Counted from the first letter of the stretch, positions 28,385 through 38,701 are shown. The stretch is DNA of 64,000 nucleotides from Tetramitus jugosus (GCA_937625935.1 OW569346.1:310001-374000), one strand, 5' to 3'. The notes: generated by a model not told the origin, from the sequence alone. Numbers and translations are program-made.

Positions 28385-29713
28385 TTAGAGTCGATTGCGC
28401 ATCCACTCACCCCTGAGTTGATTGTACAGGTCACGATTCACATTCCCTGGTCTATGATATGGGGTATCACTGTCGATATCATTATTCGTTGAATGAGGCA
28501 TTTGCATCGATGGATATTGTGACTCTCGTTCCATTGCAATCTCAGCATTACCAATCACAGAAAAACTATCATTGTTTTTGTCCTCGTAATCACCGTTATC
28601 TTGATCTTGGAATCCAGTGGAAGATTGTTGGAGAGTCTTCACATGATTCAAATCAGATGCAAATTCACTGTAACTGAACCCAGTTGGCTTCACTAGTTCA
28701 ACATTGAACAAAAGCGTACTTTTATCCTCCATAAGTTCTCCAGTTTGATTTAAGCGCTCCAATTCTTTCACCTTGTCAATCTCCTGACTCAATAGAACTA
28801 GCGAATGGATTACCATTGTATTTTCCTTTCTTTCTTGTTCAAGCTCTTCCTTTGACAATGTTTGCTTTTTGGGAGGATTAACACCAGATTCTCTCGACTT
28901 TTGAATGAAATGTGCCCTCGTGTTCTCAAATGTCTCCCTCGCGAGATCGCTAACCTGACCCAAAAAATCATCAATCTCATTCAAACTTGTTCCTTGCTTG
29001 TTCTTCCCTTTGCCCACATTTTCTCTCACATTTTTACTGCTTGTCCTCCTCTTTTTCTCTGAAAGTAAAAATGACAAAAAACGATTATTGTAAAAACAAA
29101 CATGAGATGGATGGATTCCTTTAAAAAAAATACTTGATAAGAAAAACAAACATTTTGTACCATCATCATTCGCTGAACCGTTATTGCCCTTCTTATCCGT
29201 ATTGCTGTCACTTCTTCGTCGATGCTTCATGAAATAGTCATTCAAGTATTGAAGCGATCCAGATGTAGAGCTATTGGGAAGTGATGAAGGTGTTGCACCA
29301 ACAGAATGACTCGACTCTTGACTTTCTTGATTCGACGTCGAGCTACCACCACCATAGTTATCTTCTACCGTGTGATCATCCCTCTTGCTTCCAAACCCAA
29401 AAAATCCCAACAAGCTATTGCTTCGCTTCCGTGATCCCGCTTCACTTTTCTCCGACTGTAAACGCGAAAACCGATCGGAGGAATTTTCAACGGAAAGATC
29501 TTCTCCACTGCTGTGATCAGACGGTGCAGTGTCCACAGTGTCAATGTCTTCATCAGAGAGTGGCAATTCTTTTCTGTCCAATGTGGGGACAAACAGAGAA
29601 GCTACTTTTTCGAGCATGCTGTCCAAGATGGAAGGAGATTTTTCACCATCACTCTCACCATCACTTTTCTTGTTGTTTGCATGTTGACTGCTCTTACTAC
29701 TCTTGTCGTTCAT
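28385..29713 (-). CDS. Unknown Ser-rich protein, 408 aa with one predicted intron
   Basis: Predicted as complement(join(28385..29058,29161..29713)). The start at 29713 (MNDKSSKSSQ) is the first ATG after the divergent leader. The N-terminal half is Ser/Asp-rich, with an amphipathic PSILDSMLEKVASLFVP and a glycine-rich SLLGFFGFGSKR patch. The C-terminal half is helical (FLGQVSDLARETFENTRAHF, MVIHSLVLLSQEIDKVKELE) and ends NQLRGEWMRNRL. The 102-base T-rich segment 29059-29160 starts GTACAA and ends TTTCAG; it is read as an intron although it contains no stop. If retained it would insert 34 mostly hydrophobic residues. No known family was recognised. Confidence 0.6.
   Translation of the reverse strand: MNDKSSKSSQHANNKKSDGESDGEKSPSILDSMLEKVASLFVPTLDRKELPLSDEDIDTVDTAPSDHSSGEDLSVENSSDRFSRLQSEKSEAGSRKRSNSLLGFFGFGSKRDDHTVEDNYGGGSSTSNQESQESSHSVGATPSSLPNSSTSGSLQYLNDYFMKHRRRSDSNTDKKGNNGSANDDGTKCLFFLSSIFFKGIHPSHVCFYNNRFLSFLLSEKKRRTSSKNVRENVGKGKNKQGTSLNEIDDFLGQVSDLARETFENTRAHFIQKSRESGVNPPKKQTLSKEELEQERKENTMVIHSLVLLSQEIDKVKELERLNQTGELMEDKSTLLFNVELVKPTGFSYSEFASDLNHVKTLQQSSTGFQDQDNGDYEDKNNDSFSVIGNAEIAMERESQYPSMQMPHSTNNDIDSDTPYHRPGNVNRDLYNQLRGEWMRNRL
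29059..29160 (-). other. Putative intron, 102 nt, frame-preserving
   Basis: Ends GT..TTACTTTCAG with a T-rich 3' half. Length is a multiple of three and there is no in-frame stop, so splicing cannot be proven from reading frame alone. Confidence 0.55.
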
Positions 29714-29867
29714 GATGTTGCTTTTTCTCGCTGAGTGCTTCTTGAATTGTTGTTCCGAAAGCTTTCGCAGATCAGGAGAATTTATTTTCTTGTTGGAATT
29801 TATCCGAATACAGTGAAGTTGAAAAACAATAGTGTGACATCTTATTTTATGTATAAGGATGGATTGA

Positions 29868-32800
29868 CTATACACGATGCATGTATGGTACAAGAGGGAA
29901 TAGCAACGAGATTAGCTCCCTGAACTGCTCGTGATCAATGTGCTGCAACAGGGCACCACAACGATCGAAGAACAGCTGGAAGGAAGCAAATTCTTTTCTT
30001 TCCTTCAACTTGAGCATGTTGGTAAAGTAGTTGTTTGAACCATAGTTTCCGGTCAAGTTTGCGTACATGGATGAACGAGCTTGGACGTGAGGCTGTGTAG
30101 TTAACTGCTTGGAACGCGTAATCTCCTCCATGTACACACGTACAGCACGAGATGCAAGACAGGTTGCAGGAGAGATCTTGCACTCCTTCAACTTTTGACT
30201 GTTGTTCGTGGTTGTTAGTCTCTGAGTTAAAGTCTTTGCATACTTTTGACTGAGACAGGTAAGTACATCGTCAAACTTTTGGACGCGCTCACGTACAAAT
30301 GAGTTATTCAAGTCCCAATATTGGCTGTCAATCATCTCCAAAGCAAGGAAATAAACATAAATGATATCGAAATCTTCTCGCGATGGATGTGGAACAAATT
30401 TCAAGATATAGTCCATTGCGTAAATATAGCCATTCGTTACAGCCTCGGAGTTGTTCCCTGATACTTGCAAAGTAACATCAAGTAGCTTGTGAATGAGAAC
30501 AGCGAGAGCCAAAGCAGAGTATGTATCGATACACCTTTCCAATAACAGGTTAAAGGATGAGGAATAAAGAATCATATGAGGGGGTAGCTGTAGAGCATTA
30601 GCAGCAGCGTGACGAGGGTGCTGACTTGTCGAGAGCTTCAACAGCGATCGCACTGTATACTCGAGTACAATTACCTGAGTGTCTAAATGTAGGTCCAGCA
30701 TCAAAATACAACCAAGAATCGTATGTGCTAACTTCTCATTCGCTGAGGTAGCGAAATGAATGATAATGTTCTTGAATTTTTCCAAAAGTGCCTGATGCTT
30801 TTCGCTACGCATTGCAGATGAGGAGCTATCAAATGGACAATCACCAATTGCAAATAGCATGTTCTGAGGTATCACTATACTTGTAACTCCCTTCTCACAT
30901 TCGCGAAGAGTTGAGAGAACATACATGATTAAAGTATTGGATGCAAATTTGATTGCAAGAGGAATCAAACAATGCATTAATACGTTGGACAGTTGTTTTG
31001 AAGTTAGATACCAAGTTCGGTCTTGTCCAGCAGATTTCAGAACGGTGAACATGGTGGACCTAACTTCACTAGCAATGGCCTCAGCAGTGGCTACATGGTT
31101 TAATGACAAAGAGATCTCTGTCATCCAATAAACAATCTTCATATAAGCATCGCTAGGGTCTGTCGGTAGTTTCGATGATACCAACAGCTTAAACAATAAC
31201 CGATCTGAGAAAGCTGCAGCAAAGTCTGATGGAGTAACTCTCTGCCAAACAGGTGTTGGTACTTCATATTGATCAAGCTTTTCAAAGAAAGCACGAATAT
31301 GAGGAGGTAAAATTGAGGAAATATTGAAAAACTCAAGGGCAATATACAATCGAGCAACCTTGCAAATCACAGCTGATGTTGTTTCACTTCTCATCACAAA
31401 ATTCCAGTTCAACTGAGAGATGACATGTGATGCAACCTCTACATTTTGAATGAGCGCATGGAACAACTCATCCAGAACCTCCATGTTGTTAATATGGAAC
31501 ACTGCAGTACTCCAATTCACGTTCTTCATGAATGTAGTTAATGCAGTAATAGAAGCGGGAGGTGCTGTTGCGACATAAGGATACAGCGAACCATTGTACA
31601 AAGTCCACAGTCTGTCGACAAATGCCGGGCAACTCTTGATGACAGCAAAGAGCATACTCAGCATTTGTTGGAAAAGGGAATCTTGCAGTTTGTCAGTCCT
31701 GGTTGACACGAATGCTTCAAAGAAGTTGACAATGCTATTAACAGCATCTGCATGAATATCACATCGATCCATATAAGATGCCAATGCCGTTTGGGTGACA
31801 ATACGATAAACAAAATTGAGGCATCCTTCAGCACATACTCCAGATAGCGGTTGATACTCGTTGATTATGTTGATCCAGGTAATGCATAACTCAATAGAAA
31901 CCTTTGAAAGTTCCTCTTGAGACACAAGAAGGTCAGGCCAGTCATTGCCAGTGTATTCGCCACTCCTACACAGAGTCAGAATCATACGCAAGAAAGAAAC
32001 AGTTTCATATGGGAACGCAAGTCGTGCACAGTTGCGAAGCAATTTGTTTCCAAACATCTTTTGCAAATGTGGCTTGCACAGGGCACTCTTCAGAGTTTTG
32101 AGCAACAATTTGATATCGTCTCGCGAAGTGAAACGTTTTCCCTCGGGATAAGTCTCAAGTTCTCTAAAGAATTCTACCAAATCAAAACGACTACACAAAT
32201 ATCCCACTTCTTCCAATGATAGTTTAGTGTCAGTTTCAGCAACAATGCTCATCAAGAGAGCAAACTCCTCTCTTCTACCACATCGTAGCAAAATATTGGG
32301 CTCAAACATGCTAAACAACAACATTCGCTCAGAGTTCAGTCCTGCATTGCCGACGTGAGACTGGTTCATGCGCTGATGTGATACCTGATAATTTGGAGGT
32401 TGCGGTGATTGTATTGGCTGCATGGGAGTAGTTGGCCTTAGAGATTGTTGGGTTGTCTGGGCATAATTAGGTGGGGGTGAATAAGTTGTAACACTCGGTC
32501 TAGGTTGTAAGGCATTGATCACTGGTTTGACTACGTTTGCGATTGCAGAGACAATTTGTTGTTGAAAGTCTCGCTTTGGTTGAACAACCATTACTGGTAA
32601 TGTCGTAGTCGGAAGAGCGGGAGCACTAATGAGCAAGTCCAACAGTGGTTGCTGTACATCAGGCACCTTAGTGACGCATGATCTTCCAATTGCTGCGAGA
32701 TTTTTAGCATAATAAGACCATATTGCTCCTAATTTCTGAGCTGTGTTCATATCCAACATATCAGATAGTAGTTCGAACACAACGACTCGACCCAAGTGCT

Positions 32801-35800
32801 GCTTCGAGCTATCATTCTCTAAAACAACCGATAATTGGTGGACGACTGTACCTATGAGCGATAAATTTTCTGTAATTTCATGCAAGGTCTTCTGAAGTGT
32901 GCTTCCCGCGTGTCGATTATTGTTCATCTTGTTCACCACATCAGGCTCCACGAGTTGAATAGTTGAAATTGGAACAGAGACAGGAATAGTAATTCCACGA
33001 GCAGAAGTAGCCGTGGCAATTGTTGTGCCTGGCGCGTTCACATATGTTGCCTTTGTATAAGCCAGGTACTCGCTAGTCAAGTCACTCCATTTTTTCAATG
33101 CAGACACATAATTTGACAATAATCGTTTCACAAAAGCGCAAAACTTGACACTGTGATCATCAGATACAGATCCATGTTCACCTGTCATATCATCTGGAAG
33201 CTCAAGTAATAACTCAGAGTCGGTCGATTGATGAAGTACACTGTGCATCATCTTCTTGATTGAGTCATATCTTGTTCGATCTTTCACCAAAGAATTGGTG
33301 GGAATAGGTAGAGGCTGTGCGATGAGCATAGAAACTTTTGTGTGTTCTGTCTCCTCTGATTGTTGAACTTGCACATTCACCATTGGCGTGTTGATCCGAG
33401 TTAGTGACATGTCCATAGGTTTGAGAACACCTACTTGTTGAATCTGTGATAATGGAGGAGAAACGGGAGGTGAAATGTAGGAGCTCGTCATCGAATTTGT
33501 CATGTAATTCGAAGCAGACATAGAACCGACCATATGAGAAGGAACTGGTGGTAGCCGTGTGCTCGGTGGTGGTTGATTGTACATTGCGTTGGCAGAAGGC
33601 TGTCCATTAAACGTTGCTGGCCGCGCCGAGTTATTATCAAGGATGACCAACAATGAATCATCAAGACAATGACCAGATCCACACTTGGTTCGATCCCAAG
33701 TGTAAAGAGTTCGCAAAACAGAGGAAGCAGGGTGGTCTGGTGGAATAGCCGATAACTGATTGCTGATCTGATTGTTATATCGATCCATCAAGTAACGAGG
33801 GAATATGTTAGAGCCATATCGCTCTTCCAGCTGGAAGTATAAGTTGAAAAAGTATTGCCAAAAGATCAAAGATATGATATGACTATTCCTCTGAGCGGCC
33901 TTGAAGGCACATTCCACAGAGATCCACATGGCACAATCAATATCCGTACTTAATTGAACCGATCCCACAAGCTCTCCATCGTTACTCGCGCGATCAATCA
34001 CCGGTGGCATTTGGACCTCTAGTGCTGATAAATAAGCGTATGCAGTCCAGTATTGGTTGGCATGGATAAGATTGTTGATTGTAAGACTAGGATTCATATT
34101 CGAGCTTTGCTTACTTTTCACTGATTCAATGATAGGTGTCATATCCAATTTGTGGCAGTAGTGATACTTGATCATTTGGTCTAGAACAATAGAGCAATTG
34201 GAACCAGAGAACAATGTTTCCAGTAGAAGCAGAGACCAGATTTCAATATCTTTTGTTGAATTGCTAACTGCACAAGCAGAAATCAGTGATAAAACAGCAG
34301 GGATGTTGTTCAAATCACGCAAATACTTTGAGAGAGTATGAGCTGCTACAGGAATAAACTTTTGTGCATCGTTTCCAAAGAAGGCAGCCAAACATCCGAC
34401 ATACTTCTGAATGATAGTAACAAGGAAAGGAGAATCATTCGCATTCTCCAGCATCTCCAATATTCTCAGCTCAGAAACACACTGCTGCCATAGCTGATAC
34501 TGTTCATCGTACAATTTTGATTGATCCAACTTGAAGGAACATACACCAAGTGATATCAACAAGCAGAGGGCTGTGACTACTTCATCATTTGTTGAATTAT
34601 GTTTGATGATAAACTCCTCAGCAAGAGAAATTTGAGATACAGATGTCATACAACCACCTACGGGACCAGAGAGCAACCGAACGGCCCACTGTCTGATATC
34701 TGGATTAATAGTGGAATTGTAGAGAATTAAGTCAAGAACATCAAGAACATGTGCCTGCGATTGTTTCTTCCATGGTACATTCTCCACAATCGTCTTGAAA
34801 ATTCTGATACTCGACTCGGTGATAAAGGTTGGACTCCTCACACTCGACAGAAGCCCACGCATACTAACGATAGCACCATCATTCAATAAATAGTTCTGAG
34901 AAATGCTCTTTTGTATCAGTGCACAGATTTGATCAGTAATTAGCGGTTGTGTCTGCAACAGCATTCCCAAACTCTTGACAATGTCGTTTAGGACATTCGA
35001 GAATGCATAAGATGAATGAATGCACAGGGAAGCTAGTTCATTACTGGACTCGACTCGAATTTTACCCAGGGACACCAAATGAGAGCTAATCGTCGTTCCA
35101 CTTTTAAAACAGAAGCCAAATAAAATACTCACAATCAAGTCTCCAATGGAGTAATGAGCGTTCGAGAATGCAGTTTCAGCAAGTTTCCTAAAAGCGACAA
35201 ATATTGGATACTCGACGTTCTTATTCATACTGGCAATCACTGAATCAATTTGATACACACTCCGCACGATTGATGCATAAGGGATCAAAAACTTGTTACA
35301 ATAATCATTCAAATGCGCAACTTGTTCGTTATCTGCCAAACTATCAATCGTCCTACAATATACATTATACATTTCGGTTACACAAGCATCCTGGATATCC
35401 TCTGGAAGTTTATCCCATGGGAATAGAGTCAAAACAGTGTGGGCAACCATTTTGGAGGGCCACTTGGCTCTTGTCAAAGCCATTAATCCATCCAATGCCA
35501 ATGATGGGAACTCACTCACAAAAAACAGAATGAGTTTCGCAACGTGAGACAGGAGCAACAAATTATGATTCTGAACACTTGCAATCAAGTTTAAAGCATT
35601 CTTCAATGGATCCAGTATCGACTCCTTCACCTGCACAACGTCATTCTCATCCTTCTCGGAATAGCAACGACTTAGATCATGTACAGGGAATTGATTCATA
35701 ATCTTAATGACTTGTGCTCCACTCAATCGATTGACATTCTGCTCCGTAAGCAACACCTCAAACAATTTTTCCTCAACCACCTGCTGGGTCGTTGGTTGAA

Positions 35801-36740
35801 GCACGACATGCAAGTAATCAATTGCATCATACTCTAGGATGAGTGGCAACAACTGATTCACTAGCAAACCCCTTGTCATTTCTCTCTTTGGACTCGCTGT
35901 GCTTGTTGTTCTCTGCAGAGATATTGGTTGCACTTCGTTGTCCATCAACAAAAAATCATCATCATCCAACTGTTGTTCCACCAGTGTGTCTAATAAAGCA
36001 GGACGAATATCATCCATGAACAATGTTTCTTCCTCTGGTTGATGTTGTTGCCTTGATGTGCCATTCATTGACGATCTTGTTGTTCTTTGTTTCTCAACGC
36101 TTGTCATCCACAACTTGCATATAAAAATGGTCAATTCTTGAAGCACTGTGAGTCCATTGTTGGTCCGCATCTGTTGTTGTTGTTGTGATCTCTCCATTTG
36201 AATCGATCGCATGGTGACTCGCAACAATTGTTCATAAAAATCATCCTCTTCTTTTTTATCACTTGCATCATCATCATCACTGGAGCACAAATGATCCATC
36301 ACATAGTACAACAGTGTCTGTTGACTCGTCAATTGTTGATAATAACTGTTCAAATAGGGTCCAGACATGCAATCAACCACATGATTCGAGGCACTACAAA
36401 ACTCACCAAAGGCAGCCTCAGAGAACTGCATTATTTGAAATTTGTAGGCCAAGCTAATGGACTGTGGTGGTTGAACGGATTGATCAGGCACCAAGATGTT
36501 TCTCTGTTGATCAGTCATGGTCCAAATTTTTGGAAACAATTGAGCACATGTCTGTTCTAGTTGTGATCGATTGAGAGCTTGTTGTTGATACGTGTTGGAA
36601 CAGTGCAGAAAATCAGAGAGAAGCTTTTCATAATTTTCTAATGAAAATTTTGGCGCGTTTTTTGGAGCAACATCACTGGACGGAGAAGAGAATGATGACT
36701 CCATGGAGAATGAAGAAGTGTCACCTGACGTTGTCATCAT
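29868..36740 (-). CDS. Very large alpha-solenoid protein, EPG5-like, 2290 aa
   Basis: A single exon of 6.9 kb. Most of the protein is helical repeat without catalytic motifs, broken by a Pro/Gln/Met-rich linker at about residues 1050-1150 and another near 1430-1490. Several segments line up in order with EPG5, the metazoan Rab7 effector that tethers autophagosomes to late endosomes and lysosomes. These are VIKIMNQFPVHDLSRC early, the SLIFWQYFFNLYFQLEERYG block in the middle, LCSRFDLVEFFRELETYP, and the C-terminal CLASRAVRVYMEEITR with LISLLFPLVPYMHRV at the end. The length fits EPG5 (about 2500). CNOT1 and Mediator tail subunits were considered but lack these segments. The call rests on remembered family features and is moderate. 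Confidence 0.55.
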   Translation of the reverse strand: MMTTSGDTSSFSMESSFSSPSSDVAPKNAPKFSLENYEKLLSDFLHCSNTYQQQALNRSQLEQTCAQLFPKIWTMTDQQRNILVPDQSVQPPQSISLAYKFQIMQFSEAAFGEFCSASNHVVDCMSGPYLNSYYQQLTSQQTLLYYVMDHLCSSDDDDASDKKEEDDFYEQLLRVTMRSIQMERSQQQQQMRTNNGLTVLQELTIFICKLWMTSVEKQRTTRSSMNGTSRQQHQPEEETLFMDDIRPALLDTLVEQQLDDDDFLLMDNEVQPISLQRTTSTASPKREMTRGLLVNQLLPLILEYDAIDYLHVVLQPTTQQVVEEKLFEVLLTEQNVNRLSGAQVIKIMNQFPVHDLSRCYSEKDENDVVQVKESILDPLKNALNLIASVQNHNLLLLSHVAKLILFFVSEFPSLALDGLMALTRAKWPSKMVAHTVLTLFPWDKLPEDIQDACVTEMYNVYCRTIDSLADNEQVAHLNDYCNKFLIPYASIVRSVYQIDSVIASMNKNVEYPIFVAFRKLAETAFSNAHYSIGDLIVSILFGFCFKSGTTISSHLVSLGKIRVESSNELASLCIHSSYAFSNVLNDIVKSLGMLLQTQPLITDQICALIQKSISQNYLLNDGAIVSMRGLLSSVRSPTFITESSIRIFKTIVENVPWKKQSQAHVLDVLDLILYNSTINPDIRQWAVRLLSGPVGGCMTSVSQISLAEEFIIKHNSTNDEVVTALCLLISLGVCSFKLDQSKLYDEQYQLWQQCVSELRILEMLENANDSPFLVTIIQKYVGCLAAFFGNDAQKFIPVAAHTLSKYLRDLNNIPAVLSLISACAVSNSTKDIEIWSLLLLETLFSGSNCSIVLDQMIKYHYCHKLDMTPIIESVKSKQSSNMNPSLTINNLIHANQYWTAYAYLSALEVQMPPVIDRASNDGELVGSVQLSTDIDCAMWISVECAFKAAQRNSHIISLIFWQYFFNLYFQLEERYGSNIFPRYLMDRYNNQISNQLSAIPPDHPASSVLRTLYTWDRTKCGSGHCLDDSLLVILDNNSARPATFNGQPSANAMYNQPPPSTRLPPVPSHMVGSMSASNYMTNSMTSSYISPPVSPPLSQIQQVGVLKPMDMSLTRINTPMVNVQVQQSEETEHTKVSMLIAQPLPIPTNSLVKDRTRYDSIKKMMHSVLHQSTDSELLLELPDDMTGEHGSVSDDHSVKFCAFVKRLLSNYVSALKKWSDLTSEYLAYTKATYVNAPGTTIATATSARGITIPVSVPISTIQLVEPDVVNKMNNNRHAGSTLQKTLHEITENLSLIGTVVHQLSVVLENDSSKQHLGRVVVFELLSDMLDMNTAQKLGAIWSYYAKNLAAIGRSCVTKVPDVQQPLLDLLISAPALPTTTLPVMVVQPKRDFQQQIVSAIANVVKPVINALQPRPSVTTYSPPPNYAQTTQQSLRPTTPMQPIQSPQPPNYQVSHQRMNQSHVGNAGLNSERMLLFSMFEPNILLRCGRREEFALLMSIVAETDTKLSLEEVGYLCSRFDLVEFFRELETYPEGKRFTSRDDIKLLLKTLKSALCKPHLQKMFGNKLLRNCARLAFPYETVSFLRMILTLCRSGEYTGNDWPDLLVSQEELSKVSIELCITWINIINEYQPLSGVCAEGCLNFVYRIVTQTALASYMDRCDIHADAVNSIVNFFEAFVSTRTDKLQDSLFQQMLSMLFAVIKSCPAFVDRLWTLYNGSLYPYVATAPPASITALTTFMKNVNWSTAVFHINNMEVLDELFHALIQNVEVASHVISQLNWNFVMRSETTSAVICKVARLYIALEFFNISSILPPHIRAFFEKLDQYEVPTPVWQRVTPSDFAAAFSDRLLFKLLVSSKLPTDPSDAYMKIVYWMTEISLSLNHVATAEAIASEVRSTMFTVLKSAGQDRTWYLTSKQLSNVLMHCLIPLAIKFASNTLIMYVLSTLRECEKGVTSIVIPQNMLFAIGDCPFDSSSSAMRSEKHQALLEKFKNIIIHFATSANEKLAHTILGCILMLDLHLDTQVIVLEYTVRSLLKLSTSQHPRHAAANALQLPPHMILYSSSFNLLLERCIDTYSALALAVLIHKLLDVTLQVSGNNSEAVTNGYIYAMDYILKFVPHPSREDFDIIYVYFLALEMIDSQYWDLNNSFVRERVQKFDDVLTCLSQKYAKTLTQRLTTTNNSQKLKECKISPATCLASRAVRVYMEEITRSKQLTTQPHVQARSSMYANLTGNYGSNNYFTNMLKLKERKEFASFQLFFDRCGALLQHIDHEQFRELISLLFPLVPYMHRV

Positions 36741-36987
36741 TGTTTGTTGGTGATGGTGGAACTCGCGTGTTGTTTGTTGGCTATGAGTGTTTTTTTTTAA
36801 TGTGCGTCAGCTCGCAAGTGTTTTGTTCTCTGAGAACAACTTGAGCTCAAGGGACATCAGCACCGGGAAATTGTCGGAAGAAGAACGACTTGGAGAGTTC
36901 CAGAGTAGGAGCAGAATCCTCGCACAAATTCTGTCCGATGGCGCGAAGAAAAATACAATGGACAAACAACATGCTTTCTTGTGTCCT

Positions 36988-37914
36988 TTATTCATTGAGG
37001 TTGTCTGGGGTATTCTCCTGATGGTCCAAGAATGAAACCCTGGGAGAATACTTCTCAAATGCAGTGCGGAGTGCAGCTTGAGTACTCTCCTCACTGACTC
37101 GTTGTGTGGCATCCACGTTTTCATTGTAACTCTCTATCCCTAGAAATTTCAACTCAATGGAGACCAAATGGTACAATGATTGTTCATTTGAACTGAGAAT
37201 ACGACGAAACAGTAACTCACACTGCCAATTGAAGATGAACCAAGTAACATAGTCGTTTCCTTGGATAGCCTGTACTCTTTCCTTTCGTTCGTGAATAACT
37301 CTTGTTGTCTGTTCATCTGTCTCAATGTTGTTATCAATCAATATGTGCACTCTCCATCTCTCATCCTTAAAACTATCATTAAACTCTCGCTTAAAGACGT
37401 TCTTTAGGAACATGATTGGATGAGCAATCGCATTCTGATGAAAGGATCTCAAGATTTGAAACACTGGATGATTTCTCGTAAAAATCAACTCAATAGTCTT
37501 GTTCAAATTGTTCTCCTTGACTGAATTTTCTGCCTCTGCAATGTGTTGCCTAATGGAACGCAGAACATCATCTTCCTCTTCTGAGCCAAGAAGATCCTTC
37601 TGGCAAACTTCACAGTACAGCAATTTCAAGAATTGTGAAATTCTCTCGTTGTGTATCATTGTTTTCTCTCGGTCAATGATCTGGCCATTGACATCTATGC
37701 GAGCCAATAATCTGGGCAAGTCGTACCCAATGGCTGCCGTATTCTCCTTGTGTACAATGACATGAAAAGTCTTTTCAGCCGCATCTTGAAAGTTGACAGC
37801 AGGTGCCACCGGGACGACCTTTTCCTGGGGAGGAACTGACTCGTTGAATGCAGTAGTAAATTGGTCAAGATCTTGTTTGGAATCTTTTCGAGATGATGAA
37901 CTTGATCGGAACAT
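36988..37914 (-). CDS. Unknown protein, 308 aa
   Basis: Open frame from ATG at 37914, with an ordinary complex composition typical of a folded cytosolic protein. The N-terminal 40 residues are Ser/Lys/Pro-rich. The rest alternates strands and helices, with FHVIVHKENTAAIGYDLPRLLARIDVNG, a Cys-containing LLYCEVCQKDL segment, HPVFQILRSFHQNAIAHP and FIFNWQCELLFRRIL. No signal peptide, membrane span or known motif was recognised. It precedes the EPG5-like gene on the same strand with 247 bases between, but a functional link cannot be claimed. Confidence 0.65.
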   Translation of the reverse strand: MFRSSSSSRKDSKQDLDQFTTAFNESVPPQEKVVPVAPAVNFQDAAEKTFHVIVHKENTAAIGYDLPRLLARIDVNGQIIDREKTMIHNERISQFLKLLYCEVCQKDLLGSEEEDDVLRSIRQHIAEAENSVKENNLNKTIELIFTRNHPVFQILRSFHQNAIAHPIMFLKNVFKREFNDSFKDERWRVHILIDNNIETDEQTTRVIHERKERVQAIQGNDYVTWFIFNWQCELLFRRILSSNEQSLYHLVSIELKFLGIESYNENVDATQRVSEESTQAALRTAFEKYSPRVSFLDHQENTPDNLNE

Positions 37915-38214
37915 GTTGTGATTTGGTTTTCAACGGAAGCTAACACGACGACAATAACAACATTGTACGATTCTATCAATTTCCAGCATCAAACAATATG
38001 TGCTTCACAATGTTGTCACATATTTCTATGCTAATTTCAACGTTTCTCTCATTTGATTCGGTTGTTTCTTCATCACGAACACACACAAAACGAACTCATA
38101 TTACAACCGATACACCAACAATGAATAAATCTTTTGTTTCGATAGTGCAATGATACCTACCAATGGATCACCAACTAGGCGGGATTTAGACACCGCAGTG
38201 TGAAGACATTTCGC

Positions 38215-38673
38215 CGGAGAATAAAATATTTTTTTTTTTTTTTCCATACAACGTTTGTTGCCACTTTATTCTATACACTACTATGAGTCATGATTCCGCT
38301 CGGCACCGTTAGGTGACGAGCAGTGTTTCACTCCTCTGCGCGACAGAGTTAATATATATCTTGTATAGTGCCTTGATGCACGACCTTTTGACTGAGTCAA
38401 TGACCCTCCTTATCTTCTTCTCTGCTTCGCTTCTCTTCTTACCGGAGAGCTTCATTTCGGCTAGGAGCACCTCCTGGAAGTCTCCTTCCTTACCCATCAG
38501 TCCCTGTAGTGTACCTTCAGGAGTTCGCTTAACCCTTCGTGGTTGAATCTTTCCACTTTCATATAAAACATCCTCGAACCATATGGGAACCTTGATCGAG
38601 CCTCGCAAACTCAGCTTGCTCAATTTCTCCCTCAGCTCTTCAACCAACATGCTTCTTCGGAGAATAAAATATT
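38215..38673 (-). mobile_element. Retroposed element with 16-bp target-site duplication and poly(A), upstream of tRNA-Asn
   Basis: CGGAGAATAAAATATT occurs at 38215-38230 and again at 38658-38673. Between them lie 427 bases which, read on the minus strand, begin AAGAAGCATG and carry a 113-codon open frame. They show AATAAA at 38270-38265 and end in a run of A (plus-strand T run to 38243) directly against the second repeat. Direct repeats, poly(A) signal, poly(A) tail and ORF in this order are the signature of target-primed reverse transcription of an mRNA or LINE-like RNA. The 3' edge of the duplication lies 28 bases upstream of tRNA-Asn, a site favoured by tRNA-targeting retroelements. It could be a processed retrocopy of a host gene or a 5'-truncated non-LTR element. 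Confidence 0.78.
38309..38650 (-). CDS. 113-aa ORF inside the retroposed element
   Basis: The ATG at 38650 lies 8 bases inside the left edge of the element (minus-strand 5' end) and the frame runs to TAA at 38309. The protein is strongly charged (Lys, Arg, Glu) and mostly helical, with an IKVPIWFEDVLYESGK segment and a KKRSEAEKKIRRVIDSVKRSC helix. It resembles no protein I can name. The base composition looks richer in G+C than its flanks. The frame also stays open upstream across the tRNA, but that part lies outside the duplication and is chance. It may be a complete retrogene, or the C-terminal end of a longer element protein. Confidence 0.5.
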   Translation of the reverse strand: MLVEELREKLSKLSLRGSIKVPIWFEDVLYESGKIQPRRVKRTPEGTLQGLMGKEGDFQEVLLAEMKLSGKKRSEAEKKIRRVIDSVKRSCIKALYKIYINSVAQRSETLLVT

Positions 38674-38701
38674 CTATATCTATAAATACCCCCTTCATAA
38701 T

